A stretch of DNA of 64,000 nucleotides from Mycobacterium triplex (GTDB taxonomy: Bacteria > Actinomycetota > Actinomycetes > Mycobacteriales > Mycobacteriaceae). The stretch is taken from the NCBI RefSeq assembly GCF_000689255.1, contig NZ_HG964446.1, positions 5,383,784-5,447,783 on the forward strand. Reading direction: 5' to 3'. The number at the start of each line of letters is the position of its first letter. Position 1 is the first letter of the stretch. Shown piece by piece: positions 41,343 through 50,023 of this stretch. The translations under genes and the position numbers were made by a program. Below the pieces are notes generated by a model, which searched no databases, was not told where the DNA came from, and saw nothing but the letters and a program-made list of their open reading frames with translations.

Positions 41343-41867
41343 ATGATGCATTATGAATCGGACATTCTTGCCCCGGGTCTCGACATCGTGTTCTGCGGCA
41401 TGAACCCGGCGACGACCGCTGCGATCGACGGACACAACTTCTCGAATCGCAGCAACCGTTTTTGGTCCGTGCTGCAGCTGGCCGGATTCACCGATACGCG
41501 GTTGCGCCCGGACGAGGAGCGCCGCTTGCTCGACTACGGCTGCGGCATCACCGCGGTCGTCAGCCGACCGACCCGGCGGGCCAGCGACGTCTCGACCGCA
41601 GAGTTCCGCAGCGCCCGGCCCGAGTTCGAGGCGAAGATGCGCCGCTACGCGCCGCGAGCGATCGGTTTCCTCGGCAAGCGTGCCCTGGTGGCGATGACCG
41701 GCGAACCGAAAATCGGCTGGGGCCCGTACCCGCCCGGGTTTGCCGGCACCACGGCATGGGTGTTGCCCAACCCCAGCGGGCTCAACAGGGGATTCACACT
41801 CGACGACCTGACCCGCGCGTACACCGAATTGCGTTGTGCGCTAACTAGAACCGCCACCACGGGTTGA
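41343..41867 (+). CDS. Mug-type G/U mismatch-specific uracil-DNA glycosylase
   Basis: 174 residues. The Mug/TDG branch of uracil-DNA glycosylases is shown by DIVFCGMNPATTAAIDGHNF (GMNP in place of GINP), RFWSVLQLAGFTDTRLRPDE, and the C-terminal NPSGLNR that inserts into DNA. It would excise U or ethenocytosine opposite G. Start ATG 41343 (or 41346) fits the family; the open frame further upstream lies inside the divergent hydrolase gene. Its 3' end overlaps the converging MBL gene by 23 bp. Confidence 0.88.
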   Translation: MMHYESDILAPGLDIVFCGMNPATTAAIDGHNFSNRSNRFWSVLQLAGFTDTRLRPDEERRLLDYGCGITAVVSRPTRRASDVSTAEFRSARPEFEAKMRRYAPRAIGFLGKRALVAMTGEPKIGWGPYPPGFAGTTAWVLPNPSGLNRGFTLDDLTRAYTELRCALTRTATTG

Positions 41868-42963
41868 ACCGCAGCGGCCCGGACGGATCAAGACGTTGAC
41901 CGGGCGCGGGAACCGCCACCGCGGCGTCGGCGGCTTCGGCGGCCACCAGCATCCGCTCGACCGGTTCGGCCCACGGGTGCGGCGCCAGCCGGAAGGTGCC
42001 CCAGTGGATGGGCACCAACAGTCCGGCCCCGCCGGGCGTGAGGTCCAGGTGCGCCCGGACGGCCTCCTCGGGGTTCATGTGAATGTCCGGCCACCCCGGG
42101 TTGTAGGCGCCGATCGGCAACAGCGTCAGGTCGAACGGCCCGTGCTCGGCGCCGATCTGCTCGAAGCTCTTCGTGTAGCCGGTATCCCCGCCGAAATAGG
42201 CGCGGTGACTGGGACCGACGATCCCCCAGGACGCCCACAGCGTGGTGTTGCGCTCGAAGAATCGGCCCGAAAAGTGCCGTGCCGGCAGGCAAATCAGGGT
42301 CAGCTCGTCGACGTGACCACTTTCGTTCCAGTCGAGTTCGACGACGCGTTGCCCCGGTATGCCCCACGCACGCAGGTGCGCACCCACGCCGAGCGGGACG
42401 AAGAACGGCGCCCGCTGAGTGCGGGCCAGCGCGAGCACCGTGTCGATGTCGAGGTGGTCGTAGTGGTCATGGCTGATCACCACCGCGTCGACGGCCGGCA
42501 GCGCTTCCAGCTCCAGCGGCGGCGGATGCAGACGCTCGGGTCCGATCACGTCCGACGGCGAACAGCGTCGGCTCCACACCGGATCCGTCAGCACCCGGTA
42601 GCCGTCGATCTCCAGCAGCGCGGTGGAGTGGCCCAGCCAGCTGACGGCCAATCGCGCGGGGTCGGCGTCGAACGTGCCCGGGGCATTCAGCGGGATCGGC
42701 GCCGTGGGGCGGCTGCGGCCGCGGCCCCCCATGAACTCCCACGCGATCAGCGCCAGCTGCTCACGGTCCAGGTTGGCATTCGAGGCGGGGTCGAGGTTGA
42801 CGAAGACACCGTCGGAGAAATTGGGCGAGTGCTGCGTCACGGCGCGGATCGACGACGGGTCGGCACCCAGGGCGGCCGGCGCCCCGTGCAGCGCGCGCAA
42901 CACCCACCCGCCTGCGGCGAGCGTGACCGTGCCGGCGGCCAGGCGACGCGCTGCGGGCACCAT
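41845..42963 (-). CDS. Metallo-beta-lactamase-fold hydrolase (Rv0906-like, NAPE-PLD-like)
   Basis: 372 residues, equal to what I recall for Rv0906. The metal motif HxHxDH is in VVISHDHYDHLDIDTVLALA, with further His in LPARHFSGRFFERN and LVPIHWGTFRLAPHPW, and the Asp in YFGGDTGYTKSFEQIG. The layout (WLGHSTALLEIDG at the start of the domain) is that of the NAPE-PLD/UlaG-like group, which includes phosphodiesterases. An N-terminal hydrophobic segment (AAGTVTLAAGGWVLRALHG) suggests membrane anchoring or export. It lies 5 bp after echA6. ATG 42963 is used. Confidence 0.9.
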   Translation of the reverse strand: MVPAARRLAAGTVTLAAGGWVLRALHGAPAALGADPSSIRAVTQHSPNFSDGVFVNLDPASNANLDREQLALIAWEFMGGRGRSRPTAPIPLNAPGTFDADPARLAVSWLGHSTALLEIDGYRVLTDPVWSRRCSPSDVIGPERLHPPPLELEALPAVDAVVISHDHYDHLDIDTVLALARTQRAPFFVPLGVGAHLRAWGIPGQRVVELDWNESGHVDELTLICLPARHFSGRFFERNTTLWASWGIVGPSHRAYFGGDTGYTKSFEQIGAEHGPFDLTLLPIGAYNPGWPDIHMNPEEAVRAHLDLTPGGAGLLVPIHWGTFRLAPHPWAEPVERMLVAAEAADAAVAVPAPGQRLDPSGPLRFNPWWRF

Positions 42964-42968
42964 GACCG

Positions 42969-43700
42969 TCAGGCCCCCTGAAACCTCGGCGGCCGCTTCT
43001 CCACCCGGGCGACCTGCGCCTCGATGACGTCCTGGCTTGCCCAGGCCTTGTCGAACAATTCCTTGTGCACCGGCCAGGCCTCCTCGATCGAACCGTCGTC
43101 GTTGAGTACCCGCTTGGCGTGCTGGATCGCCAGCGGCGCCAGCCCGGCGATCTCGGCGCCCCAGGCCTGGGCGTCTTCCAGCGTCCCGATCCGGTTGGCC
43201 ATCCCCGTCTGCAGCGCCGTCTCGGCGGTCAACTTCTCCGCTGTCAGCAGCATCGCGCGGGCCCGGCCGTGGCCGACCAGCGACGACAGTCGTCGGATGC
43301 TCCAGTTGTCCAGGGCCAGACCATATTTCGAAGTCGGGAATTGGAAGAACGCTTCCGGGGCTACCACCCGCAGATCGCATTGCATGGCCAGTTGCAGCCC
43401 CGCGCCGATGGCCGGGCCGTTGATGGCGCCGATCACCGGCATCGGTGCGGCGTCCAGCGCCTTGTGCAGCTCGATGAGCCGGTCGGGGTAGTCAGCGGCA
43501 AACGCGTCGCCGCTCAGGTCCGCGCCGGCGCAGAACACCGTGCCCTGGCCGGTCAGCACGATCGCGCGGGTGGCTCCGTCACCGGCCTTCAGCACCGCCT
43601 CCCGCAGCTCGTCGACGAGCTCAGAGTTCAGGGCGTTGCGGCGCTCGGGACGCTGCAATTCGATGGTCATTACGGCTTCGACCTGCGTGATACCGATCAT
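42969..43700 (-). CDS. echA6: EchA6, enoyl-CoA hydratase-fold fatty-acyl-CoA-binding protein
   Basis: 243 residues, the length of M. tuberculosis EchA6. Crotonase-fold elements: TIELQRPERRNALNSELVDE, GTVFCAGADLSGDAFA (oxyanion loop), and GPAIGAGLQLAMQCDLRV. EchA6 is described as non-catalytic, carrying acyl-CoA to FAS-II in mycolic acid synthesis and being the target of tetrahydropyrazolopyrimidines. Start ATG 43700 gives MIGITQVEAVMTIE; more upstream in-frame ATG is unlikely. The start lies only 27 bp from the divergent accD3, sharing a short AT-rich promoter. Confidence 0.93.
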   Translation of the reverse strand: MIGITQVEAVMTIELQRPERRNALNSELVDELREAVLKAGDGATRAIVLTGQGTVFCAGADLSGDAFAADYPDRLIELHKALDAAPMPVIGAINGPAIGAGLQLAMQCDLRVVAPEAFFQFPTSKYGLALDNWSIRRLSSLVGHGRARAMLLTAEKLTAETALQTGMANRIGTLEDAQAWGAEIAGLAPLAIQHAKRVLNDDGSIEEAWPVHKELFDKAWASQDVIEAQVARVEKRPPRFQGA

Positions 43701-43710
43701 GGGCGCCAGC

Positions 43711-43718
43711 CTATATAG
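43711..43718. promoter_or_regulatory. Shared palindromic -10-like element CTATATAG
   Basis: CTATATAG is a palindrome centred in the 27-bp gap between the echA6 and accD3 start codons, 10 bp from echA6 ATG and 9 bp from accD3 GTG. It can act as a -10 in either direction; both transcripts would be leaderless or nearly so. Confidence 0.45.
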
Positions 43719-43727
43719 CCTGTGCGC

Positions 43728-45233
43728 GTGAGTCGCATCACGACCGAACAACTGCAGGATGCGGTGCTCGACGAAGGCTCGTTCGTGAGCTGGGACAGCG
43801 CCCCGCTACAGATACCGATCAGCGACGCCTACGCGCGCGAACTCGCCGACGCCCGCGCCGCCACCGGCCGCGACGAAGCGGTGCTCACGGGCGAGGGGCG
43901 CATACACGGGCGCCGGGTGGCGGTCGTGGTCTGCGAGTTCGGCTTCCTGGGCGGGTCGATCGGGGTGGCGGCGGCCGAGCGGATCACCACCGCCGTGCAG
44001 CGCGCCACGGCCGAGCGGCTCCCGCTGCTGGCCTCGCCGAGCTCCGGCGGCACCCGCATGCAGGAGGGCACCGTCGCGTTCCTGCAGATGGTGAAGATCG
44101 CCGCGGCCGTCCGACTGCACAAGCGGGCGCACCTGCCCTACCTCGTCTACCTGCGGAACCCGACCACCGGCGGGGTGTTCGCGTCGTGGGGCTCGCTGGG
44201 CCACATCACCGTCGCCGAGCCGGGGGCGCTGATCGGCTTCCTCGGGCCCCGGGTCTACCAGCAGCTCTACGGCGAACCGTTCCCGCCGGGCGTCCAGACC
44301 GCGGAGAACCTGCAGCGGCACGGCGTGATCGACGGCGTCGTCGCGGTCGACAAGCTGCGCCGGACGGTGGATCGCGCGCTGACGGTCATCGCCGACGCTC
44401 CCGAGCCGCCGCCCGCCGCGCCGCCCGGCGAATCGATACCCGATGTGCCGGCCTGGGATTCGGTGCTGGCGTCGCGGCGGCCGGACCGGCCGGGTGTCGA
44501 GCATCTGTTGCGCCACGGCGCCACCGACCTGGTGCTGCTGTCCGGTTATGACGGGGTGGGGGCACCTCCCGCTTGCGAGGGAGCGGCGACCACCCTGCTG
44601 GCGCTGGCCCGATTCGCCGGACAGCCCGCGGTGGTCCTCGGCCAGCAGCGCCTCACCGGTGGGCTGGTCGGGCCCGCGTCGTTGGCCGAAGCCCGCCGCG
44701 GCATGGCGCTGGCCGCCGAGCTGCGGCTGCCGCTAGTGCTGGTGATCGACACCGCCGGCCCCGCGTTGTCGGCCGAAGCCGAGCAGGGCGGGCTGGCCGC
44801 ACAGATCGCCCAATGCGTGGCCGAACTCGTGACGCTGGACACCCCGACGGTGTCGGTGCTGCTGGGCCAGGGCAGCGGCGGGCCGGCCCTGGCGATGGTC
44901 CCCGCCGACCGGGTGCTGGCCGCGCTGCACGGCTGGCTGGCCCCGCTGCCACCCGAGGGGGCCAGTGCGATCGTGTTCCGCGACACCGCGCATGCCCCCG
45001 AACTTGCTGCGACCCAAGGCATTCGGTCGCTCGATCTTATGAAGTCCGGAATCGTGGACGCCATCGTGCCCGAGCATCCCGACGCTGCCGACGAGCCGAT
45101 CGAGTTCTCGCAGCGACTGTGCAGCGCGATCGCCGCGGAGGTGCACGCGCTGCGCGATATCCCCGGCGACGAGCGGATGGCCGCGCGACTACGGCGCTAT
45201 CGCAACATCGGGTTTACGCCAGAGACGGCTTGA
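43728..45233 (+). CDS. accD3: AccD3, acyl-CoA carboxylase carboxyltransferase subunit
   Basis: 501 residues from GTG 43728 (an in-frame GTG two codons earlier is less likely, as AccD3 begins MSRITT). Carboxyltransferase domains: SPSSGGTRMQEGTVAFLQMV, GGVFASWGSLGHITVAEPGA and GFLGPRVYQQLYGEPFP in the N-terminal half (acetyl-CoA carboxylase beta-like); GQGSGGPALAMVPADRVLAA and PEGASAIVFRDTAHAP in the second half. It is a single-chain beta-alpha-type fusion. Its physiological partner and substrate are not settled in the literature I know. Divergent from echA6. Confidence 0.93.
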   Translation: MSRITTEQLQDAVLDEGSFVSWDSAPLQIPISDAYARELADARAATGRDEAVLTGEGRIHGRRVAVVVCEFGFLGGSIGVAAAERITTAVQRATAERLPLLASPSSGGTRMQEGTVAFLQMVKIAAAVRLHKRAHLPYLVYLRNPTTGGVFASWGSLGHITVAEPGALIGFLGPRVYQQLYGEPFPPGVQTAENLQRHGVIDGVVAVDKLRRTVDRALTVIADAPEPPPAAPPGESIPDVPAWDSVLASRRPDRPGVEHLLRHGATDLVLLSGYDGVGAPPACEGAATTLLALARFAGQPAVVLGQQRLTGGLVGPASLAEARRGMALAAELRLPLVLVIDTAGPALSAEAEQGGLAAQIAQCVAELVTLDTPTVSVLLGQGSGGPALAMVPADRVLAALHGWLAPLPPEGASAIVFRDTAHAPELAATQGIRSLDLMKSGIVDAIVPEHPDAADEPIEFSQRLCSAIAAEVHALRDIPGDERMAARLRRYRNIGFTPETA

Positions 45234-45272
45234 CAGTGCTTGCCGGGCAACATCTTTCGCGCCGTCGCGCCG

Positions 45273-47402
45273 TTAACGGCCGACCTCGTCTTGCGTCAGC
45301 AGCTGCCAGTCGTCGGACAGGCCGTGCGTCTTGGCCGTCTCGCCCTCGGCTTCCAGGTGCACGGTGCTGGAGCCCAAGCGCAAATTGGTCAACGTGATCC
45401 GGCCCCACTCGGCCGGCAGCCGCGGCGAGATCGACAGGGTGCGGTGCGGCACGTGCGGGTCAAGCCCCAGGATCGACCGCAGCAGCAGCAGCGGAGCAGC
45501 GCTGGCCCACGCCTGCGGTGAGCAGGAAGTGGGATAGGGCACCGGCGCGGCGAACTGCGTACGGGGGAAACCGCAGAACAACTCGGGCAAGCGCCCGCCG
45601 AAAGCCATTGCGGCGTCCAGGAGTTCGTTCGTCAACCGTTGCGCCAGCTGCACCGCCCCGGGCACGTGGCCATAGCGCAGCAAGCCGGCCACCGCGATGG
45701 CGGTGTCATGCGGCCACACCGAGCCGTTGTGGTAGCTCATCGGGTTGTACGCCCCCATGCTGGTGGCCAGCGTCCGCAGCCCGAAACCGGAGTCCATCTC
45801 CGGACCGGACAACCGCTCGACGATGGCCGCGGCGTGTTCGTCGGTCACAATTCCTGTCCACAGGCAATGGCCGACATTGCTCGTCAACGCGTCGACCGGG
45901 CGCTTGTGTCTGTCCAATGCAACCGCGTACCAACCCTTTTCGGGCAACCAGAACTTCTCGATGAACCTGTCCCGCAGCAGCTGGGCCCGCTCGCGCAGCC
46001 GGGCCCCGCGGCCGGTGTCGCCCAGCGCATCGGCGAGTTCGGCGCGCGCCAACAGGGCCGCATACACATAGCCCTGCACTTCGCACAGCGCGATCGGCGG
46101 CTCGGCGAGGCGGCCGGTGGCGTCGTTGATGCCGTCGTAGCTGTCCTTCCAGCCCTGGTTGATCAGCCCCCGGTCGGTGGCGCGCTGGTATTCCACAAAG
46201 CAGTCGCCGTCCCGGTCTCCGTACTCCTCCGTCCAGGCCAGCGCGGCGTCGGCCGCCGGCAGCAGCGTCCGGATGACCGCCTCGTCGGCGCCCCACCGCC
46301 AGCATTCCGCGAGCAGCATCACGAACAGCGGCGTCGCATCGGCCGTCCCGTAATAGACGCCACCGCCCAGCACGTCGGCACTGTCCGGGCCGTGCCGGAG
46401 CTCATGCATGATGCGGCCGGGCTGTTCCTCGGTGACGGCATCGACGCGCCGGCCCTGCAGCGCCGCGAGCCGCTGCAGGGTGCCGATCGAAAGGCCGACG
46501 TCCAGCGGGAGAGCCATCCATGCGGTCAGCAGGCTGTCCCGGCCGAACAACGTCATGAACCAGGGCGCGCCCGCCGCGACATACGACCGGCGACCGTCGG
46601 CGTCGTGAATCAGCAACGCCCCCAAGTCGCTTTCGGTTTGGCCGAGCACCCGGGCCAGTGCGGTGTGGTCGGTATCGACCGTGGTCGCACTGTCACGCCA
46701 GGCCTCGATCTTGCGGGCCGGCGCGCTTTTTCGGGCGGTCTCGCCGCGCGGGGCGCGGGTCCAGACCTTGTGGTTTGCCCACGTCGGTTGCACCGTGATC
46801 TCGGTCTGCCAGCGCCCCCCGGGCGGCACCACCACCCGCCAGTTCAGCGACCCGGGTACCACCACCGGGTCACCGGTTGCCGACACCGTCAGCCCCCGCA
46901 GCCGGTCGCCCTGGCCCCGCAGCATGAGTTCGGATCCGGCCACCGTCTTCTCGGCCCCGCCGACCGGTACCCGTCCCTCCTTGACCGCGAACAGGTCCGC
47001 GAAGTCCGCGTCGGCGTGCAGCTCGAGGGACACCACGGTGCTTTCCTTGTCCATGTTCTGCAGCCGGATCGTTTCCCGCAGCCCGTCGGTCACCAGCCGT
47101 TCGCGCACGACCAGCAGCGTGCTGTCCGGCCCCGAACGCGGTGGCCGTCGCAGAATGAACTGCGCGGCAAACGCTTCCGTCGATTCCACCGACAGCGCAT
47201 CGGCGGTTTCACCGTCGACGCGCAGCTCCCAGCGTGACAGGACCCGCGCGTCGCGGAAAAACAATCCGTGTGACCTGCCGACCACCACGTTCCCGTAGCG
47301 GTCGGACAGGCAGAATGTCGCGCCGTCGACAAGGGTCACCGTGTCGCCGCCCGAGCCGATCTGGACCGGCGAGCTGCTGTTGAAAGGGGTCGGACCCGTC
47401 AC
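45273..47402 (-). CDS. Amylo-alpha-1,6-glucosidase-like glycogen debranching enzyme
   Basis: 709 residues. The N-terminal 220 residues are the GDE_N_bis beta-sandwich (VTLVDGATFCLSDRYGNVVV, GLFFRDARVLSRWELRVDGE). The remainder is an (alpha/alpha)6 barrel as in trehalase and glucoamylase relatives: YVAAGAPWFMTLFGRDSLLT, QGYVYAALLARAELADALGD, MSYHNGSVWPHDTAIAVAGL. This family removes alpha-1,6 branches or acts on related glucans. GTG 47402 overlaps the stop of the glycosyltransferase gene (GTGA). The pair likely remodels glycogen or a capsular glucan. The block is not in the M. tuberculosis Rv0903c-Rv0904c gap as I recall. Confidence 0.9.
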   Translation of the reverse strand: MTGPTPFNSSSPVQIGSGGDTVTLVDGATFCLSDRYGNVVVGRSHGLFFRDARVLSRWELRVDGETADALSVESTEAFAAQFILRRPPRSGPDSTLLVVRERLVTDGLRETIRLQNMDKESTVVSLELHADADFADLFAVKEGRVPVGGAEKTVAGSELMLRGQGDRLRGLTVSATGDPVVVPGSLNWRVVVPPGGRWQTEITVQPTWANHKVWTRAPRGETARKSAPARKIEAWRDSATTVDTDHTALARVLGQTESDLGALLIHDADGRRSYVAAGAPWFMTLFGRDSLLTAWMALPLDVGLSIGTLQRLAALQGRRVDAVTEEQPGRIMHELRHGPDSADVLGGGVYYGTADATPLFVMLLAECWRWGADEAVIRTLLPAADAALAWTEEYGDRDGDCFVEYQRATDRGLINQGWKDSYDGINDATGRLAEPPIALCEVQGYVYAALLARAELADALGDTGRGARLRERAQLLRDRFIEKFWLPEKGWYAVALDRHKRPVDALTSNVGHCLWTGIVTDEHAAAIVERLSGPEMDSGFGLRTLATSMGAYNPMSYHNGSVWPHDTAIAVAGLLRYGHVPGAVQLAQRLTNELLDAAMAFGGRLPELFCGFPRTQFAAPVPYPTSCSPQAWASAAPLLLLRSILGLDPHVPHRTLSISPRLPAEWGRITLTNLRLGSSTVHLEAEGETAKTHGLSDDWQLLTQDEVGR

Positions 47403-48589
47403 ACGGCGGCCTTGTGGACGAACTCATGGGCCCGCCTGTCTTGCCCGAGGGATTCGACGACAACCTTGCCCCGAGCGCCGCGATGGGCTTCGGCCGCGCG
47501 GCCCAGGACGCCACGGTAGATCTGCTCGTACGCCGAGCCGAACTGTGCCACATCGAAATTGGCGGCAACGTGTCGCCGGCACTCATGCGGATCCAGCGTT
47601 TGCGCCCGGTCGATCGCGGCGGGCAGCTCGCCGGCGTCCTCGCACACCACGCCCGTCACACCGTCGACGATCACTTCCGGTACGGCCCCGCCACGCAACG
47701 CGACGACCGGTGTGCCGCAGGCCATCGCTTCGATCATCACAATCCCGAACGGCTCCTCCCACCCGATGGGAAACAGCAGACAACGGGCGCGCGACAACAG
47801 CTTTCGCTTGCTGACCGCGTCGGCCTCACCGAACACGTGGTCGCTGTCGGCCAGCAGCGGGCGCACGCACTCCTCGAAGTATTCCTTCTCGGCCGGCTCG
47901 CTGCATTTGCCGGCGAGCACCAGCGGGATCCCGGCCTCGTGCGCCGCCCGCACCGCCAGATGGGCGCCCTTGTACGGCGCATACCGGCCCAAGAACAGCG
48001 CGTAATCGTGCTTCTCGGTCTCGAAAGGCCATTCGTCGATCCGCAGCGCATTGTGCACGCGGCCAACCCAATTCAGATCGGGGGCCAGCTCTTTCTGCCG
48101 GTCGCTGATCGCCACCAGCCCGACATCGCCGCTGAGCTCCCGGTAGTACGGGTACAGATCGTCGTCGATGGGCCCGTGCACCGTGACCACGGTCGGCACC
48201 CGCAGCGCGTGATAGGCCGGGGCGTTGATGGGTCCGGCGAAGGTGTGGTCGTGCACGATGTCGACACCGTCGGTTGCTGCGATCCGGGTCACCGCGCTAC
48301 GCACCTTCAACGCGTGCATGACTTCCGGATACGGCTGGCCCAGCCGGTCGGGCAGGGTGCGATCCCACAGCGGGACGAAGTCGGCCGCCGTACCCGGCTT
48401 GCCGGCGCCGAGCAGCGTGACGTGATGACCGCGGGCCACCAGCGTGTCGGCCAGGTCGGCGACAACCGCCTCGACGCCGCCGTAGCCGTTGGGCGGAACG
48501 TCGAAATACGGCGGGGCGACCAGCACGATCCGGATGGGGCGGCCGGAATCCGCCGGGGTGGTGGGTAAGACGAAATCGGCAGCGCGCAT
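47399..48589 (-). CDS. GT4-family glycosyltransferase
   Basis: 396 residues. Two Rossmann domains of the GT-B fold: APPYFDVPPNGYGGVEAVVA at the acceptor side, IVHDHTFAGPINAPAYHALR, FLGRYAPYKGAHLAVRAAHE and the GT4 E-x7-E region EEPFGIVMIEAMACGTPVVA with GGAVPEVIVDGVTG at the donor side. ATG 48589 follows GGAGGAGAACGTCA, the best ribosome site in the window. It is coupled to the debranching enzyme (GTGA overlap). Upstream lie a -35/-10 promoter and a CIRCE operator, so the operon is probably heat- or stress-controlled through HrcA. Confidence 0.9.
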   Translation of the reverse strand: MRAADFVLPTTPADSGRPIRIVLVAPPYFDVPPNGYGGVEAVVADLADTLVARGHHVTLLGAGKPGTAADFVPLWDRTLPDRLGQPYPEVMHALKVRSAVTRIAATDGVDIVHDHTFAGPINAPAYHALRVPTVVTVHGPIDDDLYPYYRELSGDVGLVAISDRQKELAPDLNWVGRVHNALRIDEWPFETEKHDYALFLGRYAPYKGAHLAVRAAHEAGIPLVLAGKCSEPAEKEYFEECVRPLLADSDHVFGEADAVSKRKLLSRARCLLFPIGWEEPFGIVMIEAMACGTPVVALRGGAVPEVIVDGVTGVVCEDAGELPAAIDRAQTLDPHECRRHVAANFDVAQFGSAYEQIYRGVLGRAAEAHRGARGKVVVESLGQDRRAHEFVHKAAV

Positions 48590-48623
48590 TGACGTTCTCC
48601 TCCTCACAGCTTCACCACACGCG

Positions 48624-48650
48624 TTAGCAATCTCATCCGATGAGTGCTAA
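48624..48650 (-). promoter_or_regulatory. CIRCE operator (HrcA binding site), near perfect
   Basis: Consensus CIRCE is TTAGCACTC-N9-GAGTGCTAA. On the plus strand the left arm 48624-48632 reads TTAGCAATC (one mismatch), the nine-base spacer is 48633-48641, and the right arm 48642-48650 reads GAGTGCTAA (perfect). It sits 35 bp before the glycosyltransferase ATG and at the predicted transcription start of that operon; the divergent MFS gene begins 72 bp away. CIRCE normally controls groESL and dnaK-class chaperone genes. Confidence 0.9.
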
Positions 48651-48677
48651 TTATGGCCGATGTGAGCCGGTCCGCAA
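48650..48677 (-). promoter_or_regulatory. Sigma-A-type promoter of the glycosyltransferase operon
   Basis: Reading the minus strand, TTGCGG (48677-48672) and CATAAT (48655-48650) are spaced 16 bp apart. The -10 adjoins the CIRCE arm, so HrcA binding would overlap the start of transcription. Confidence 0.65.
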
Positions 48678-48722
48678 ACGCCGAGGTGCGCTGTGCCACT
48701 GCGGTTTCGCCACAATCGAGGC

Positions 48723-49973
48723 ATGCGTTCTCAAGACACGGCGGCGGTTTCCCGGCGCGACCGGGTCGCGCTGCAGGCGCTGAATTTCTTCATGGCGGAT
48801 ATGGAAGCCGGCATGGGTCCTTTTCTCGGCGTATTGCTCGCCGGGCGCGGCTGGACCACCGGCACCATCGGCGCGGTCATCACCCTGGGTGCGATCGTCG
48901 GCATGATCACCGTCGGTCCGGCCGGTGCACTGGTCGACGCCACCTCTCGTAAACGGACCTGCGTCATCGTGGTCGGCCTCGGCGCCGTCGCGGCCTCGGC
49001 CGTCATCCTTACCTCCGGGCACTTCTGGGTCATCGCCGCCGCGCAGTCCCTGATGTGCATCTCGGGGGCCACCATCGCTCCGGCCGTGATCGGCATCACC
49101 CTCGGGCTGGTGGGCCAGGCCGGCTTCACCGCCCAGAACGGGCGAAATCAGGCCTACAACCACGCGGGCAACATGGTCGGCGCCGCCGCGTCCGGGCTGG
49201 TCGGCTGGATCTTCGGGTATGCCGGGGTGTTCTGGCTCGCCGTGGGATTCGCCGGACTGGCCATCCTGTCCGTCCTGGCAATCCCCGCCGGCCGGATCGA
49301 CGATCACGTCGCGCGCGGCGAGGCGGCAGCGGGCGCGGGCGCCCCGATCACGAAGATGCGCGTGCTGCTCGAATCCAAACCGCTGCTGACCCTGGCCGCC
49401 GCCCTGGTGCTGTTCCACCTGGGCAATGCGGCGATGCTGCCGCTCTACGGACTGGCCGTGGTCGCCACCCACACCAACCCGTTCATCACGGTGGCCGAAA
49501 CGGTCGTCGTCGCGCAGGGCGTGATGATCGTCGCATCGCTGGCGGCAATGCGGATCGCCCAGACCCGCGGTTACTGGCTGGCCATCCTGATCGCGTTCAG
49601 CGCGCTACCGGTGCGCGGGCTGCTCGCCGCGGGCATCATCACCAGCTGGGGTGTCATTCCGGTGCAGGTGCTCGACGGCGTCGGGGCGGGCATGCTGTCG
49701 GTGGCGGTACCGGGCCTGGTGGCACGGATCCTCGACGGCACCGGCCACATCAATGTCGGCCAGGGCGCCATCATGGCGGCACAAGGCCTCGGCGGTGCGC
49801 TCAGCCCGGTCGTGGGCGGCGTGGTCGCCCAGCATCTCGGATACCCGGTTGCCTTCCTGATGCTCGGCGGTCTCTCCGTGGGATCGCTGATCGTCTGGCT
49901 CAGGTTCACCGCCACGCTGCGCAGAGTCGATAGCGGCGCCCCCCGTCCTCCCGCAGTCCCCGACACGGCCTGA
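48723..49973 (+). CDS. MFS transporter
   Basis: 416 residues with about twelve hydrophobic helices. The MFS motif A region reads GPAGALVDATSRKRTCVIVV, following MADMEAGMGPFLGVLLAGRG in helix 1. No close substrate group can be named. The start ATG 48723 lies 72 bp from the CIRCE element in the divergent direction. It may export or import sugars related to the neighbouring carbohydrate enzymes, but this is guilt by association. Confidence 0.88.
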   Translation: MRSQDTAAVSRRDRVALQALNFFMADMEAGMGPFLGVLLAGRGWTTGTIGAVITLGAIVGMITVGPAGALVDATSRKRTCVIVVGLGAVAASAVILTSGHFWVIAAAQSLMCISGATIAPAVIGITLGLVGQAGFTAQNGRNQAYNHAGNMVGAAASGLVGWIFGYAGVFWLAVGFAGLAILSVLAIPAGRIDDHVARGEAAAGAGAPITKMRVLLESKPLLTLAAALVLFHLGNAAMLPLYGLAVVATHTNPFITVAETVVVAQGVMIVASLAAMRIAQTRGYWLAILIAFSALPVRGLLAAGIITSWGVIPVQVLDGVGAGMLSVAVPGLVARILDGTGHINVGQGAIMAAQGLGGALSPVVGGVVAQHLGYPVAFLMLGGLSVGSLIVWLRFTATLRRVDSGAPRPPAVPDTA

Positions 49974-50023
49974 GCGCGCCGTCCCGGGCGGCCTCCCGCA
50001 GCCGACGCCCAGAATCCGGCAAA

